Shown here piece by piece: positions 45,350 to 54,326 of a DNA stretch of 64,000 nucleotides. The position numbers and the translations under genes are program-made. Where the stretch lies: contig NZ_JAALXT010000002.1 of NCBI RefSeq assembly GCF_011634775.1, positions 1-64,000 on the forward strand, written 5' to 3'. Below the pieces are notes generated by a model that worked only from the letters and a program-made list of their open reading frames with translations, had not been told where the DNA came from and did no database searches. Within the stretch, counting starts at the first letter, position 1. Every line of letters begins with the position of its first letter. Origin of the DNA: Thalassoroseus pseudoceratinae (GTDB taxonomy: Bacteria > Planctomycetota > Planctomycetia > Planctomycetales > Planctomycetaceae).

Positions 45350-45856
45350 TCAATCATCCATTAACCATTTTAGGGCTTCGTCTTCGCCGGAATCGTAATC
45401 GTATTCGACGGGCTTCTTTTCTCGCGATTCGAGAGTCTTCTTGCTGTCGATCTCCCGATCGGATTTCCGCTGTTTGGGGCGTCGAAGCGGTTTCTCGATG
45501 CCGGCTTTTTCCAGCAGACTCATCGACATGACTTCGCCGGAGGCCTCAACCGGTGCTGGCCCGCTGGCCTCGTATTGAATCTCATAGCGATGTTTCGCAA
45601 CGGTGACAATATCACCTGGTTGCAACCATTTGGATTCGCAACGGTTGTTGTTGACTTTGATACCGTTTGCACTTCCAAGATCGCGGATTTTCCAGTACCC
45701 ATTTTCGAACGTCAGTTCGCAGTGTTGCGAGGAGACATTCGGAAATTGCAGCGTGATGTCGCAATGATTCCGCCGCCCGATGAGGAGTGTTGTTTTCAAC
45801 AGCGGTATCGGATTTCCCCCGCCGCACGGGATGAGTTCGCCAAGTTTTTGTGTCAT
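45350..45856 (-). CDS. FHA domain protein
   Basis: The 168-residue protein has an N-terminal forkhead-associated domain (about 1-95) with TLLIGRRNHCDITLQFPNVSSQHCELTFENGYWKIRDLGSANGIKVNNNR: the GRR Arg, the SSQH Ser/His pair and N-G contact phosphothreonine in this family. The remaining 70 residues are charged and likely disordered, ending DEALKWLMDD. It probably binds a phosphoprotein in a Ser/Thr kinase network, which is rich in planctomycetes. Single gene between RsgA and flagellin, all minus strand. Confidence 0.9.
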   Translation of the reverse strand: MTQKLGELIPCGGGNPIPLLKTTLLIGRRNHCDITLQFPNVSSQHCELTFENGYWKIRDLGSANGIKVNNNRCESKWLQPGDIVTVAKHRYEIQYEASGPAPVEASGEVMSMSLLEKAGIEKPLRRPKQRKSDREIDSKKTLESREKKPVEYDYDSGEDEALKWLMDD

Positions 45857-46014
45857 TTTGCTTCGAAATTGAGAAAAGCCTGGGAAATGAGGTTGGCCCG
45901 GCTTGCTGCCACTGCCTACGAGCGACTGTACGTCACTCTACTACTCCCGCGACGGTCCGTCAAATGGAGAGATTCCGGAGTTTCCCAAACGCAAAACGCC
46001 TCCCGTTCGCAACA

Positions 46015-46054
46015 CAAAAAACAGCGTGCCCACCGAAATGGACACGCCGTCTGT
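46015..46054 (-). terminator. Rho-independent terminator of the flagellin gene
   Basis: On the minus strand an ACAG..GCGTG.CC arm pairs with GG..CACGC.TGT and is followed by six T. It lies just after the flagellin stop at 46081 and is a textbook terminator. Confidence 0.8.
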
Positions 46055-46080
46055 TTAAAAGTTCGCAATCGCTGCAAGAA

Positions 46081-49000
46081 TTATCCCAACAAACTGAGGA
46101 CTTGCTGCGGTGCCTGGTTGGCGATCGACAACACCGAGATGCCCGATTGTTGCAGAATCTGAGCTTTCGTCATCGCGGCGGTTTCGATGGCAAAGTCGGT
46201 ATCGGTGATTTGGCTACGAGCTTCGGAAATGTTCTCCAAAGCCACACCGAGTGTCGAGATGTTGGTCTCGATCACGTTCTTCTGCAACGCCCCGAGTCGA
46301 CCACGAAGCGTGGTCACACGATCGAGTGATTGGTCGATGATGTCGACCAAGTCTTGACCGGAAATCCCGCCCGAGCCCACATCGAGGAGGCTCTTGCCGT
46401 TGCCAGTACCGAGTTCGAACAGCTTCCCGGTGATACCACCGAGTCGAGCGGTGTTGACGGCTTCCAAGCCAATCCCGATTTGACCAGACGGGTTCACTTC
46501 CTGGCCGATTTGGAACAAGCTTCCGCCGCCGGTCACGCTGATGCTGGTCGTTTCATCGACCTGGTTGCTAGCCGCTTCGAAGGAAATCGTCGCGTCGAGC
46601 GTGCTGGTTCGGATGGTGGCATCCAAGCCGCTTGAAGATGCGTTTTGACCGTTGATCGTCACGCCGATATCCAAACCGGTATCCCGACTGGAAACCGCAC
46701 CCGTCGTGTCGACCGTGTCGAACGATCCACCGAGCACGTTCAGCGAAACGCTCTCGCTGCTACCGTAGTTTTCACTGGAGAGCACCACAGCGGCGTTTTC
46801 GCCACCTTGGAGTTCCGTCGCAGATTGCGAGAACAATGTTCCGCCGGCGGTCCCGTCGATCGAAACAAGGTCACGGAGCGTTTCGTCTTCCGCGATCAAG
46901 GCTTTCAGGTCGTCCACGGTGCTCGTGACTGCACCAGTCGTGTCGTCGACGAGATTGAAAGTGATGGTTTGATTACCATCCTCGTCGGCTGCACCCACCG
47001 TAGCGCTGATTTCGTCACCGGTGCCAACCGCGAATTCGACGCTGATCGTTCCCGTCGAGCCGTCGGCTCGGTTGTCGATCACTGTCAACGTGGTGGTCGA
47101 ATCCGTTCCGTTTGCGAGTGACTCGGCCGTGTTCAACGTGGTGGCCGAAATCACGGTGCTGGTGGCGGTGCCGTCAGCCGGTGCGATGTCGATCAAGTCG
47201 TTAGCCGTGGCAGCAGCACTGCCGTCCGCTCCGTTGGTCAACAGGGCTTGGATGTCGGCGATGGTCGAGTCGACCGCACCGTCGCTGTCCGTTCCCAAGG
47301 TGAAGGTAATGACCGTCGGGTCAGATTCCGTGCCCGCACCGGTGATGGCGACGGATGGGTCGGCATCGGCCAAGGCGGCGGCTTGGAATTGCACTTGGAT
47401 ATTGTTGCCGGCATCGCCGTTGGCTTTTGCGGTGATGTCGATCGAAGCCGCTTCCGCTCCGCCGGTGAGGGCTTCGCTGGTCGCGGTGTTGGCCACTGCG
47501 GAACTGGCATTGCTTCCCGAGTAGCTGATATCGATCAACGCGGCAGCTGCGGTTTCACCGGTGGTCGAAGGGCTGTCGAGCAGAGTCGCCAAGTCGTCGA
47601 TCGTTGCACCCGTCGCGAGACTGATGTTGATGGTGTCACCATCAACCGAGACGCTTGTGGAAGCCGCTCCGGTGCTGACATTCAGGGCGAGATCGTTCCC
47701 GTCTACCCCAGCGGTATCAGCGGTGAAGGTCACCGTTTCGGTGTCCACGCCGCCTGCCAAGTTCGTTTGGGCTTGGGTATTGGCGATGGTGTCTGTTGGA
47801 ATCAAACCACTACCACTGTAGGAAATGCTGAGCAATTCCGCGGCGGCAACTTCGTCGGCAGTTTGGGGATCGTCGAGTAGACTGACCAAGTCAGCGACAG
47901 TGGCGTCGCTTCGCAAGTTGAAGGTCACGTCCGAACCGGAAACCGAAACCGAGTTTTCAGTCGCACCGCTGGTGACGGTGACGGTCAAATCGTCGCCGGC
48001 CGTTCCGACGTCGTTGGCGGTGAAGGTCACTTCTGACGTATCCAAGCCACCTTCGAGCGCGACGTTACCGGACGGCAAATCGAAACCGGCAATCGTTTCG
48101 TCGGTGGCGGAGAGGGTAATCAAGTTATTGGCATCCACAGCGTCTTGAGTCGCCCCAGCGGCCAACAAAGCTTGCAAGTCGTCGACGTCATCGGCGGCCG
48201 CAACCGTGAAAGCGATGACCGTTGGGTCGTCTTCGGTTCCAGCACCGCTTACGCTGACAGCGGACGTTGCACCGGCAGTGAACGTGACTTGGATATTGTT
48301 GCCGGCAGCACCATCGGTGTTGGCGTCAACTGTCAAAATGTTATCCGCACCAGCGGTGAGGCTGTCCAACTCAACTGAGGTTCCGCCGTCGTCGGCGAAC
48401 GAAAACGTCCCGGCGTTATCGACGGTCACCGCGAAATCGGTTCCGCCGCCGTCAATGTTGATGGCTTCGATAGCGGTTTCGATCGCTGCGGCCGTATTGT
48501 TCGCGGGGGTATCGGTATCGAGAGCAATCCGAATTTCGCGACTGTCGGTGTCGAAGGATGCGCTTAGCGGGTTCCCGGCACCTGCGTCGGTAAAGACGAT
48601 GCTGATGTCGTTACCGGCGATTCCATCGGCTGCCTCACCAGCCACGGCGGCGACCGTAATGGCACCATTGCCGGTACCAGCCGTCGCGATGGAGTTCGAG
48701 GTCGCTTGTGCTGCAGCACCGATGACGACGGTCTGTTGAGCCGCAGCTTCCGTGACGGCTTCGAAGTCCAACGAACTCGCCGTACCTTCGATCGCGTTGA
48801 AGCTGAAGCTCGCAGCCGTTGCGGAACCGATCGCGGCGGACAGTTCCGCGGCTACGCCTTCTTCGCTTCCGAGTTGCAACGCATTCTTGACGGCGGCGTT
48901 CACACCGGTTGAATCGCTCACGCCGTTGATCGCGGCGGCAATGTCATCGACGGAAGCGGAGTCACCAAGGAACAGCAGTTCGTTGCCGTTCGCTCCACCG

Positions 49001-49605
49001 ACTTCGATGGTGGACCGTTCAGTCAATCCGCCACCAAAATATGCCAACTGGGCTTTTTCGGCCTGGCTGGTCACGGTGGCATCAATCTCGATGGACTCGT
49101 TCGTTCCCAGAACGGCTTCGTTGATTTTGAAGTCCGAGAGTTTCGCTGAGTCGGCGGTGGAGATCGACGTGTTGAATGCTTTACTACCGTCGAGCAATCG
49201 GTCGCCGGCGAATGATGTGTTCGATGAAATTCGGTTGATCGCGGACAAAGCCGTATCGATCTGGAGTTGGTTCGCTTCTTTCTCGGCTTGGGACAACGCC
49301 CCGTCGTTCAAGCCTTCTTGAACCAGCCCACGAATCTGGTTGAGCAATCCGCCGATTTCGCCCAAAGCCCCGTCGGCGGTGGCGATCACGTTGTTGGCGC
49401 GGTTGCTGTTCTTGATCGATTGCTCGATCGAGGTCACCTGCAATCGCAGGGTTTCACTGGCGATCAAACCGGACGGGTTGTCTTTCCCCGAGTTGATCTG
49501 CAAACCGGTCGACAACCGCGTCAGCGAGGTGTCGAGCATTTTGTTGGCTTTGTTGTAGTTCCGCAGCCCGCGGAGTGAAGCGACGTTTGTATTAATTCGT
49601 GACAT
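46081..49605 (-). CDS. fliC: Giant flagellin with tandem-repeat central region
   Basis: The 1174-residue protein has the conserved flagellin ends: N-terminal D0/D1 (1-145; MSRINTNVASLRGLRNYNKANKMLDTSL.., LSTGLQINSGKDNPSGL, RLLDG) and C-terminal D1/D0 (about 1085-1174; LGALQKNVIETNISTLGVALENISEARSQITDTDFA.., ending QQVLSLLG). Usual bacterial flagellins are 270-600 residues. Here a region of about 620 residues (315-935) is made of six degenerate repeats of 95-115 residues, each with an xxVTFTA..G..GNDL..V segment, a GATIDDL..LL-like helix, and an LxGG end; flagellin-hook IN motifs flank it (about 199-240 and 936-1010). The repeats would form extra surface domains on the filament. It is preceded on the same strand by csrA. 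Confidence 0.93.
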   Translation of the reverse strand: MSRINTNVASLRGLRNYNKANKMLDTSLTRLSTGLQINSGKDNPSGLIASETLRLQVTSIEQSIKNSNRANNVIATADGALGEIGGLLNQIRGLVQEGLNDGALSQAEKEANQLQIDTALSAINRISSNTSFAGDRLLDGSKAFNTSISTADSAKLSDFKINEAVLGTNESIEIDATVTSQAEKAQLAYFGGGLTERSTIEVGGANGNELLFLGDSASVDDIAAAINGVSDSTGVNAAVKNALQLGSEEGVAAELSAAIGSATAASFSFNAIEGTASSLDFEAVTEAAAQQTVVIGAAAQATSNSIATAGTGNGAITVAAVAGEAADGIAGNDISIVFTDAGAGNPLSASFDTDSREIRIALDTDTPANNTAAAIETAIEAINIDGGGTDFAVTVDNAGTFSFADDGGTSVELDSLTAGADNILTVDANTDGAAGNNIQVTFTAGATSAVSVSGAGTEDDPTVIAFTVAAADDVDDLQALLAAGATQDAVDANNLITLSATDETIAGFDLPSGNVALEGGLDTSEVTFTANDVGTAGDDLTVTVTSGATENSVSVSGSDVTFNLRSDATVADLVSLLDDPQTADEVAAAELLSISYSGSGLIPTDTIANTQAQTNLAGGVDTETVTFTADTAGVDGNDLALNVSTGAASTSVSVDGDTINISLATGATIDDLATLLDSPSTTGETAAAALIDISYSGSNASSAVANTATSEALTGGAEAASIDITAKANGDAGNNIQVQFQAAALADADPSVAITGAGTESDPTVITFTLGTDSDGAVDSTIADIQALLTNGADGSAAATANDLIDIAPADGTATSTVISATTLNTAESLANGTDSTTTLTVIDNRADGSTGTISVEFAVGTGDEISATVGAADEDGNQTITFNLVDDTTGAVTSTVDDLKALIAEDETLRDLVSIDGTAGGTLFSQSATELQGGENAAVVLSSENYGSSESVSLNVLGGSFDTVDTTGAVSSRDTGLDIGVTINGQNASSSGLDATIRTSTLDATISFEAASNQVDETTSISVTGGGSLFQIGQEVNPSGQIGIGLEAVNTARLGGITGKLFELGTGNGKSLLDVGSGGISGQDLVDIIDQSLDRVTTLRGRLGALQKNVIETNISTLGVALENISEARSQITDTDFAIETAAMTKAQILQQSGISVLSIANQAPQQVLSLLG
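46801..48663 (-). repeat. Six tandem degenerate repeats inside the flagellin gene
   Basis: Encodes residues about 315-935 in units starting near 315, 421, 521, 620, 717 and 834. Units share a beta-rich segment with G..GN(N/D)(I/L)xVxF, a short (T/D)DLxxLL helix and a terminal LxGG(D/E). Units 3 and 4 (521-716) are the most alike (both with AAAxLxxISYSGS). DNA identity is too low to call it an exact repeat. Confidence 0.75.
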
Positions 49606-50275
49606 GTACCTGAGCCTTTCTGACTATCACTCTTCCCGATTGAACTCGGGCGGAATCGAACGTGTGAGAATGACCGGACTACTTCTCAGTGGTCGCGGGG
49701 AGGGGAATTGAATTCATAGGGCCATAATCCGTTAGGCGAACACAGTCGAAATGGTCCGGGTTCGAGATCCGGTTGTGAAAATGCATCCATGTTGTCACAG
49801 TCTCGAAAGCACTGAGCCAAGAGAATTGGGCCTACCTCTTGGAGTGCGAAACGACAGAGTGCCAACAGTCGGATGTTCGTGGAACTGGTCGGTCGAAACC
49901 GATGATTCCGGAAAATCAAGACGGTAAGAACTCAGTCTCTCTTTAAATATCGGTTGCAAAATGGCAACAGGCCATGAAAACTGGGCGAATTAGATAGAAA
50001 TGTGGGTTTAGGTAGGTTTTTGCGCCGGCAGTATCGCCCAATGACATCAAACCTGCGAATTCCCGAGATTTGGAGATTGCAGGTTTTTCGGTGCAGGTGG
50101 AACCTGACGGAAGTGGTTGGGGCGAACGCGCATGGAGGGGAGAGCGTGTCGCAAGGTTTTTGCGTCAAGAGATTTACGGAACGCAACCGTTTTGGTCGCG
50201 TAACAAACGAGGCGATCGACCGGACGAGGATCTCAGGACGGATACAGCTTCAAGTCCGGTAAAATCGCCGCGATC
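49606..50275. other. Flagellin leader and csrA-flagellin intergenic region
   Basis: No gene is supported in these 670 bases. A CCCGA-TTGAAC-TCGGG hairpin (49635-49650) is in the flagellin 5' leader, with a GGA at its edge on the minus strand. A larger stem AAACCTGC (50049-50056) with GCAGGTTT (50079-50086) lies about 190 bases downstream of csrA and could end its transcript. I found no convincing sigma-28 or sigma-54 promoter by eye. Confidence 0.4.
50049..50086. terminator. 8-bp stem-loop between csrA and flagellin
   Basis: AAACCTGC pairs perfectly with GCAGGTTT across a 22-base loop; two further T follow on the plus strand and the arm is T/A-rich at its base. Orientation and role are uncertain. 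Confidence 0.35.
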
Positions 50276-50500
50276 TTACTCCGGATGATCTTCGCTGGAC
50301 GTGGACGAATTTTTTCGGCCAGGTCGCTTGGCACCGCCATCTCGCTGGATGGCGTCATAAACTTCTTGGCGGTGCACGGGGATTTCGACCGGGGCTTGAA
50401 TGCCCAGTCGGACTTTGTCGCCGCGGATATCGACAATCGTGATGACGATATTGTCCCCGATGATGATACTCTCGTCGCGCTGTCTCGATAGAACCAACAT
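50276..50500 (-). CDS. csrA: Carbon storage regulator CsrA
   Basis: The 74-residue protein begins [18 protein letters not shown] and continues [25 protein letters not shown], the complete CsrA sequence with RNA-binding residues L4 and R44. AAGGAG stands nine bases ahead of the ATG. CsrA binds GGA motifs in mRNA leaders and represses translation, classically of flagellin; here it lies directly upstream of the giant flagellin gene on the same strand. The C-terminal extension ([20 protein letters not shown]) is polar and probably disordered. The FliW antagonist was not seen in the window. Confidence 0.95.
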   Translation of the reverse strand: MLVLSRQRDESIIIGDNIVITIVDIRGDKVRLGIQAPVEIPVHRQEVYDAIQRDGGAKRPGRKNSSTSSEDHPE

Positions 50501-51007
50501 GGGATGAACTCCTTTTCAATCGGGCGACCAGGACCGGCAAGCCGACAGTTTGATTTGGCACATTTGAAATTTCGACGTTCCGACCAGCGCGGGAAAACGC
50601 CCACGAGGGTGCGGACGAACCGACGGAACGACGGCTCTTTCAAACACTCTTGTCAACTTGCCGATGCTTACCGATCGCGGGGGCGGCGGTGACTCCTTCA
50701 GCAACCCGTATCAACCGTGAACGGGTCGTATTCTTGCATCGACATGCCTACAGAATCGGCAAGCGGATCAAAAAATTCTGCCATTGCTTGCTCGTTTTTT
50801 GAACACAAGGCAAAACGGATGCGAAACCTTACCGGTTCTGTGCGTGATGTCGAATCGCCGACCATACGGCTTTTCCATTCATGCCCCTAGGCTGCGTGTT
50901 GCGATGGCCGCTCCGGTGCGGTAATTTGAACGGATTCGAGAAGTCGCAAGGATTGCCAGCCTCAATCATCCATCCTCGACCCTTAGTTTCTCAAAGAGTA
51001 TTCATTC
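50501..51007. other. Intergenic region between csrA and cstA
   Basis: About 500 bases with no supported gene between divergent csrA and cstA. I see no strong promoter or hairpin, only a run AAAAAATT at 50770-50777 region that could be part of an AT-rich promoter zone. Confidence 0.3.
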
Positions 51008-52888
51008 ATGACGACATTGTTGATCGTGCTCGGTGCCATTGTCGCCTATCTGATCGCGTACCACACTTACGGTCGCTGGTTGGCCCGGAAGATCTTTCAA
51101 CTTGATTCCGATGCCAACGTTCCCAGCGTGGCCCTCAACGACGATTGCGACTACGTGCCCACGTCCAAGGGAATCGTGTTCGGCCACCACTTCACCAGCA
51201 TCGCGGGAACCGGACCGATCGTGGGACCAGCGATTGCAATTATGTGGGGATGGGTGCCGGCGTTGGTCTGGGTTTTGGTCGGGTCGATTTTCTTCGGAGC
51301 CGTTCACGACTTCGGTTCGTTGATCATCAGCATGCGAAACCGCGGGCAAACCGTGGGTGATATCGCGGGGCGATTGCTCAATCCACGAGTGCGGATTCTG
51401 TTCTTGCTGATTCTGCTGTTCTCGCTGTGGATCGTGCTGGCGATTTTTGGTTTGGTGATTGCGTCAGTCTTCCGAATGTTCCCCGCGTCGATTCTGCCGG
51501 TGTTCTTGCAGATTCCGGTGGCGGTGGCCATTGGCGTTTGGTTGCATCGCAAAGGTGCGAACTTGCTGATTCCGTCGCTGTTGGCGTTGGCAGTGATGTA
51601 TTTGACGGTTTGGCTCGGAGCGGGATGCCCGGGAATCGCCGGTGACGGTGGTGCTCTCGGGGCGGCCATTCAAAGCATCAATAGCACACTCGCCTCTTGG
51701 CCATTGTACGTGTGGACCGGAATTCTGCTCACGTATTGTTACATTGCCAGCGTGCTTCCCGTGTGGATGCTGCTGCAACCCCGCGATTACATCAACAGCT
51801 TGCAATTGATTTCGAGCTTGGGTTTGGTCGTGATTGCTGTCGTCGTGACCGGTCTGATTGGTGTCGATGGTCAAGCCATCACAATGGTAGCTCCGGCGGT
51901 GGAACTCAGCCCGACGAATGCTCCACCAATCATGCCCGTGTTATTCATCACTATTGCCTGTGGAGCGATTAGCGGGTTTCATTGCCTGGTCTCCAGTGGG
52001 ACATCGAGCAAACAGGTTCGCAACGAGAAAGACGCTCAGTTCGTCGGTTATGGTTCAATGCTCACCGAAGGTTTCTTGGCCACCATCGTGATCTTGGCGG
52101 TCGCGGCGGGGATTGGTCTTGGATGGCCCGGTGAAGAGAAGTTCGCCGGACAAACGGGGACCGCTTTGTGGTCGAGTGTCTATGGTGACTGGGCGAAAGT
52201 CGGTCTTCAGGAAAAAATCGGCGCGTTCGTGGTGGGCAGTGCGAACTTCCTGGGTGGCATCGGTATCAATCATTCGATGGGCGTTGCGATCATGGGAGTG
52301 TTGGTGGCATCGTTCGCCGCAACAACGCTCGATACCGCGACTCGTTTGCAACGGTACGTCGTTCAAGAACTTGCCGGAGCTGTTGGCGAGGCTGCTCCGA
52401 TGCTCAATCCGGCGGTGCGACCATTTCAGAATCCGCATGGGGCGACAATGTTCGCAGTCCTCACGGCGTTTGCATTGGCTTTACTTGCAAAACCAGGGGT
52501 AACATGGTCGTGGTCGGTCGCGGGGACTGGCGGTTTGATTCTCTGGCCATTGTTTGGTGCCACCAACCAACTGCTCGCCGGTTTGGCGTTCTTGGTGATC
52601 TCCTTCTGGCTTTGGCGTCGTGGAAAATCGCTGTGGTTTGCGGTTCTTCCGGCGATCTTCATGCTCGTGATGCCCGCCTGGGCCATGATTGACCGAATCA
52701 CGGTTTGGCTCACACCGGGGCAGGAACGTCCCTTGCTTGCTGGCATTGCGATTGTCACTTTGGCTCTTGAAGCCTGGATGATCGTCGAAGCCGTCCTGAT
52801 GTGGCCGAAAACCAAAGGCGTGTTGGAGAAAACATTGCCACCGCTTCCGCAACCCGCGTCGACAACACAAGCCCAGCCACAAGCGTAA
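51008..52888 (+). CDS. Carbon starvation protein CstA (peptide/pyruvate transporter)
   Basis: The 626-residue polytopic protein starts MTTLLIVLGAIVAYLIAYHTYGRWLARKIFQLD and carries the CstA signatures DYVPTSKGIVFGHHFTSIAGTGPIVGPAIAIMWGW and GSIFFGAVHDFGSLIISMRNRGQTVGDIAGRLL. About 16 helices are visible. CstA proteins take up peptides or pyruvate when carbon is limiting. The last 25 residues are Pro/Gln-rich. It is followed by slyX 68 bases later on the same strand. Confidence 0.94.
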   Translation: MTTLLIVLGAIVAYLIAYHTYGRWLARKIFQLDSDANVPSVALNDDCDYVPTSKGIVFGHHFTSIAGTGPIVGPAIAIMWGWVPALVWVLVGSIFFGAVHDFGSLIISMRNRGQTVGDIAGRLLNPRVRILFLLILLFSLWIVLAIFGLVIASVFRMFPASILPVFLQIPVAVAIGVWLHRKGANLLIPSLLALAVMYLTVWLGAGCPGIAGDGGALGAAIQSINSTLASWPLYVWTGILLTYCYIASVLPVWMLLQPRDYINSLQLISSLGLVVIAVVVTGLIGVDGQAITMVAPAVELSPTNAPPIMPVLFITIACGAISGFHCLVSSGTSSKQVRNEKDAQFVGYGSMLTEGFLATIVILAVAAGIGLGWPGEEKFAGQTGTALWSSVYGDWAKVGLQEKIGAFVVGSANFLGGIGINHSMGVAIMGVLVASFAATTLDTATRLQRYVVQELAGAVGEAAPMLNPAVRPFQNPHGATMFAVLTAFALALLAKPGVTWSWSVAGTGGLILWPLFGATNQLLAGLAFLVISFWLWRRGKSLWFAVLPAIFMLVMPAWAMIDRITVWLTPGQERPLLAGIAIVTLALEAWMIVEAVLMWPKTKGVLEKTLPPLPQPASTTQAQPQA

Positions 52889-52956
52889 GAGCGTTGCGGG
52901 TTACGATGAGGCCGTTACGATAACATTGCTAATCGAGTTTTCTTGACGAGTCCCGA

Positions 52957-53211
52957 ATGAGTTCGTCCAATTCGCCTGCTGTGAATGAACGATTGATGGA
53001 GTTGGAGTCAGCACTGATGTTGGTGCAGCGAGACTTCGATGAGTTGAATTCCGTCGTGCTTGCACAACGGGCGGAGTTGGATCGGCAACGTACGGTGATT
53101 GCGGAGTTGCAGCAGGTATTGCAGCGAGCGATGCCAGAAGGCGACGAAACGACGGACGAAACCGTTGATCAGATGCTGATCCTTGAGATTCCTCCCAATC
53201 ATAGACACTGA
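52957..53211 (+). CDS. SlyX-like coiled-coil protein
   Basis: The 84-residue protein has an ERLMELESALMLVQRDFDELNSVVLAQRAELDRQRTVIAELQQVL coiled coil and a PPNHRH C-terminal end, matching SlyX (about 70 residues), a small cytosolic protein of unknown function. It is followed after 16 bases by the MoxR gene. Confidence 0.85.
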   Translation: MSSSNSPAVNERLMELESALMLVQRDFDELNSVVLAQRAELDRQRTVIAELQQVLQRAMPEGDETTDETVDQMLILEIPPNHRH

Positions 53212-53227
53212 CAGAAACGGAAACGCG

Positions 53228-54301
53228 GTGGACGAACGACCTCAAGAAATGCTGGAAGCCTCGATTGCGTTGCTCTCACCCGAGGAGGTCGAGCAGGCTC
53301 AGCAGACGCTGCTCCGATTGGTCGATGGATTGGAGCAGGTGATTCTCGGGCAGCGCGAGTTGCTTGAATTGGTCGTGATCTGTTTGCTCGCCCAGGGGCA
53401 TATGCTCTTGGAAGGTTTGCCGGGACTTGGCAAAACGGAATTGATCAAAACGCTTTCAGCACTTCTTGGCTTAGATTTTCGTCGTGTCCAGTTCACACCG
53501 GACTTGCTGCCCAGTGATATTATCGGTGCACCGATTTTGGAAGACGGTGATGGACACAGAAGGTTTGTCTTTCATCGTGGGCCGATTTTTGCCAATTTGC
53601 TGTTGGCCGACGAAATCAACCGAGCCACTCCCAAGACGCAAGCCGCCCTGCTCGAAGCCATGCAGGAACGTCGTGTGACAGTGATGGGCGAATCGCATCC
53701 TTTGCCGGTGCCGTTCTTCGTGCTCGCCACGCAAAACCCGATCGAGTTGGAAGGCACGTATCCGTTGCCAGAGGCTCAACTCGACCGTTTCACATTCAAG
53801 CTGGATGTGCACGGTGTCTCCAGCGATACGTTGGAAGAAATCATCAACACACGTCGACACGGTCGGCCACCGAAGGTTGATGTGGTGTTGGCTCACGAAG
53901 ATTTCACGCACTTGTTCGATCAGGTCGATCAGATTCATTTGCCGCGAGCCGTTGCCAGTTTTATTGCCCGATTGGTGTCGGCGACGAACCCGGCGAACGA
54001 AACCGCACCGGAGGAAGTCCGGCGGTTTGTGCGGTTCGGTGCGTCGCCACGGGCCGCGATTGCATTGGCAGGGACTTCGCGTGCGGCGGCACTTCTGGCG
54101 GGCAAACCGAACGTCGGATTCGATGAAGTCCGCCGGGTTGCCAAGAGCGTGCTGAGTCATCGACTCATTTTGGATTACAGTGCTCGACTCGAAGGTTGGA
54201 CACCGTCGCGAGTTGTCGAACTGTTGTTAGATGCCGTACCGGAAGTGGCGCGGGAATTACCCGCCGACGTTCGTACGAACGATTCGGCGGGCTCACGATA
54301 G
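53228..54301 (+). CDS. MoxR family AAA+ ATPase
   Basis: The 357-residue protein (GTG 53228 with GGAAA upstream; an alternative TTG at 53183 overlaps slyX) has LLEGLPGLGKTELIKTL (Walker A), LLADEINRATPKTQAALLEAMQE (Walker B and the MoxR signature), and LATQNPIELEGTYPLPEAQLDRF (sensor 1). MoxR ATPases act with VWA proteins as chaperones for metal-enzyme or envelope maturation. Genes normally next to moxR (DUF58, VWA) are not adjacent; the VWA/STN gene at 57040 is about 3 kb away on the other strand. Single gene after slyX. Confidence 0.93.
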   Translation: MDERPQEMLEASIALLSPEEVEQAQQTLLRLVDGLEQVILGQRELLELVVICLLAQGHMLLEGLPGLGKTELIKTLSALLGLDFRRVQFTPDLLPSDIIGAPILEDGDGHRRFVFHRGPIFANLLLADEINRATPKTQAALLEAMQERRVTVMGESHPLPVPFFVLATQNPIELEGTYPLPEAQLDRFTFKLDVHGVSSDTLEEIINTRRHGRPPKVDVVLAHEDFTHLFDQVDQIHLPRAVASFIARLVSATNPANETAPEEVRRFVRFGASPRAAIALAGTSRAAALLAGKPNVGFDEVRRVAKSVLSHRLILDYSARLEGWTPSRVVELLLDAVPEVARELPADVRTNDSAGSR

Positions 54302-54326
54302 TCGAATTTTCGTCGGAGACGAGTCG

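Noticed and set aside
46801-48663. Repeat region as a CRISPR or satellite array
   Set aside because: Units are degenerate at DNA level, in frame with a flagellin and about 300 bases long; no short identical repeats with spacers.
49606-49930. Sigma-54 promoter for flagellin
   Set aside because: A TGGCAC occurs on the minus strand, but the following GC is 14 rather than 10 bases from the GG.
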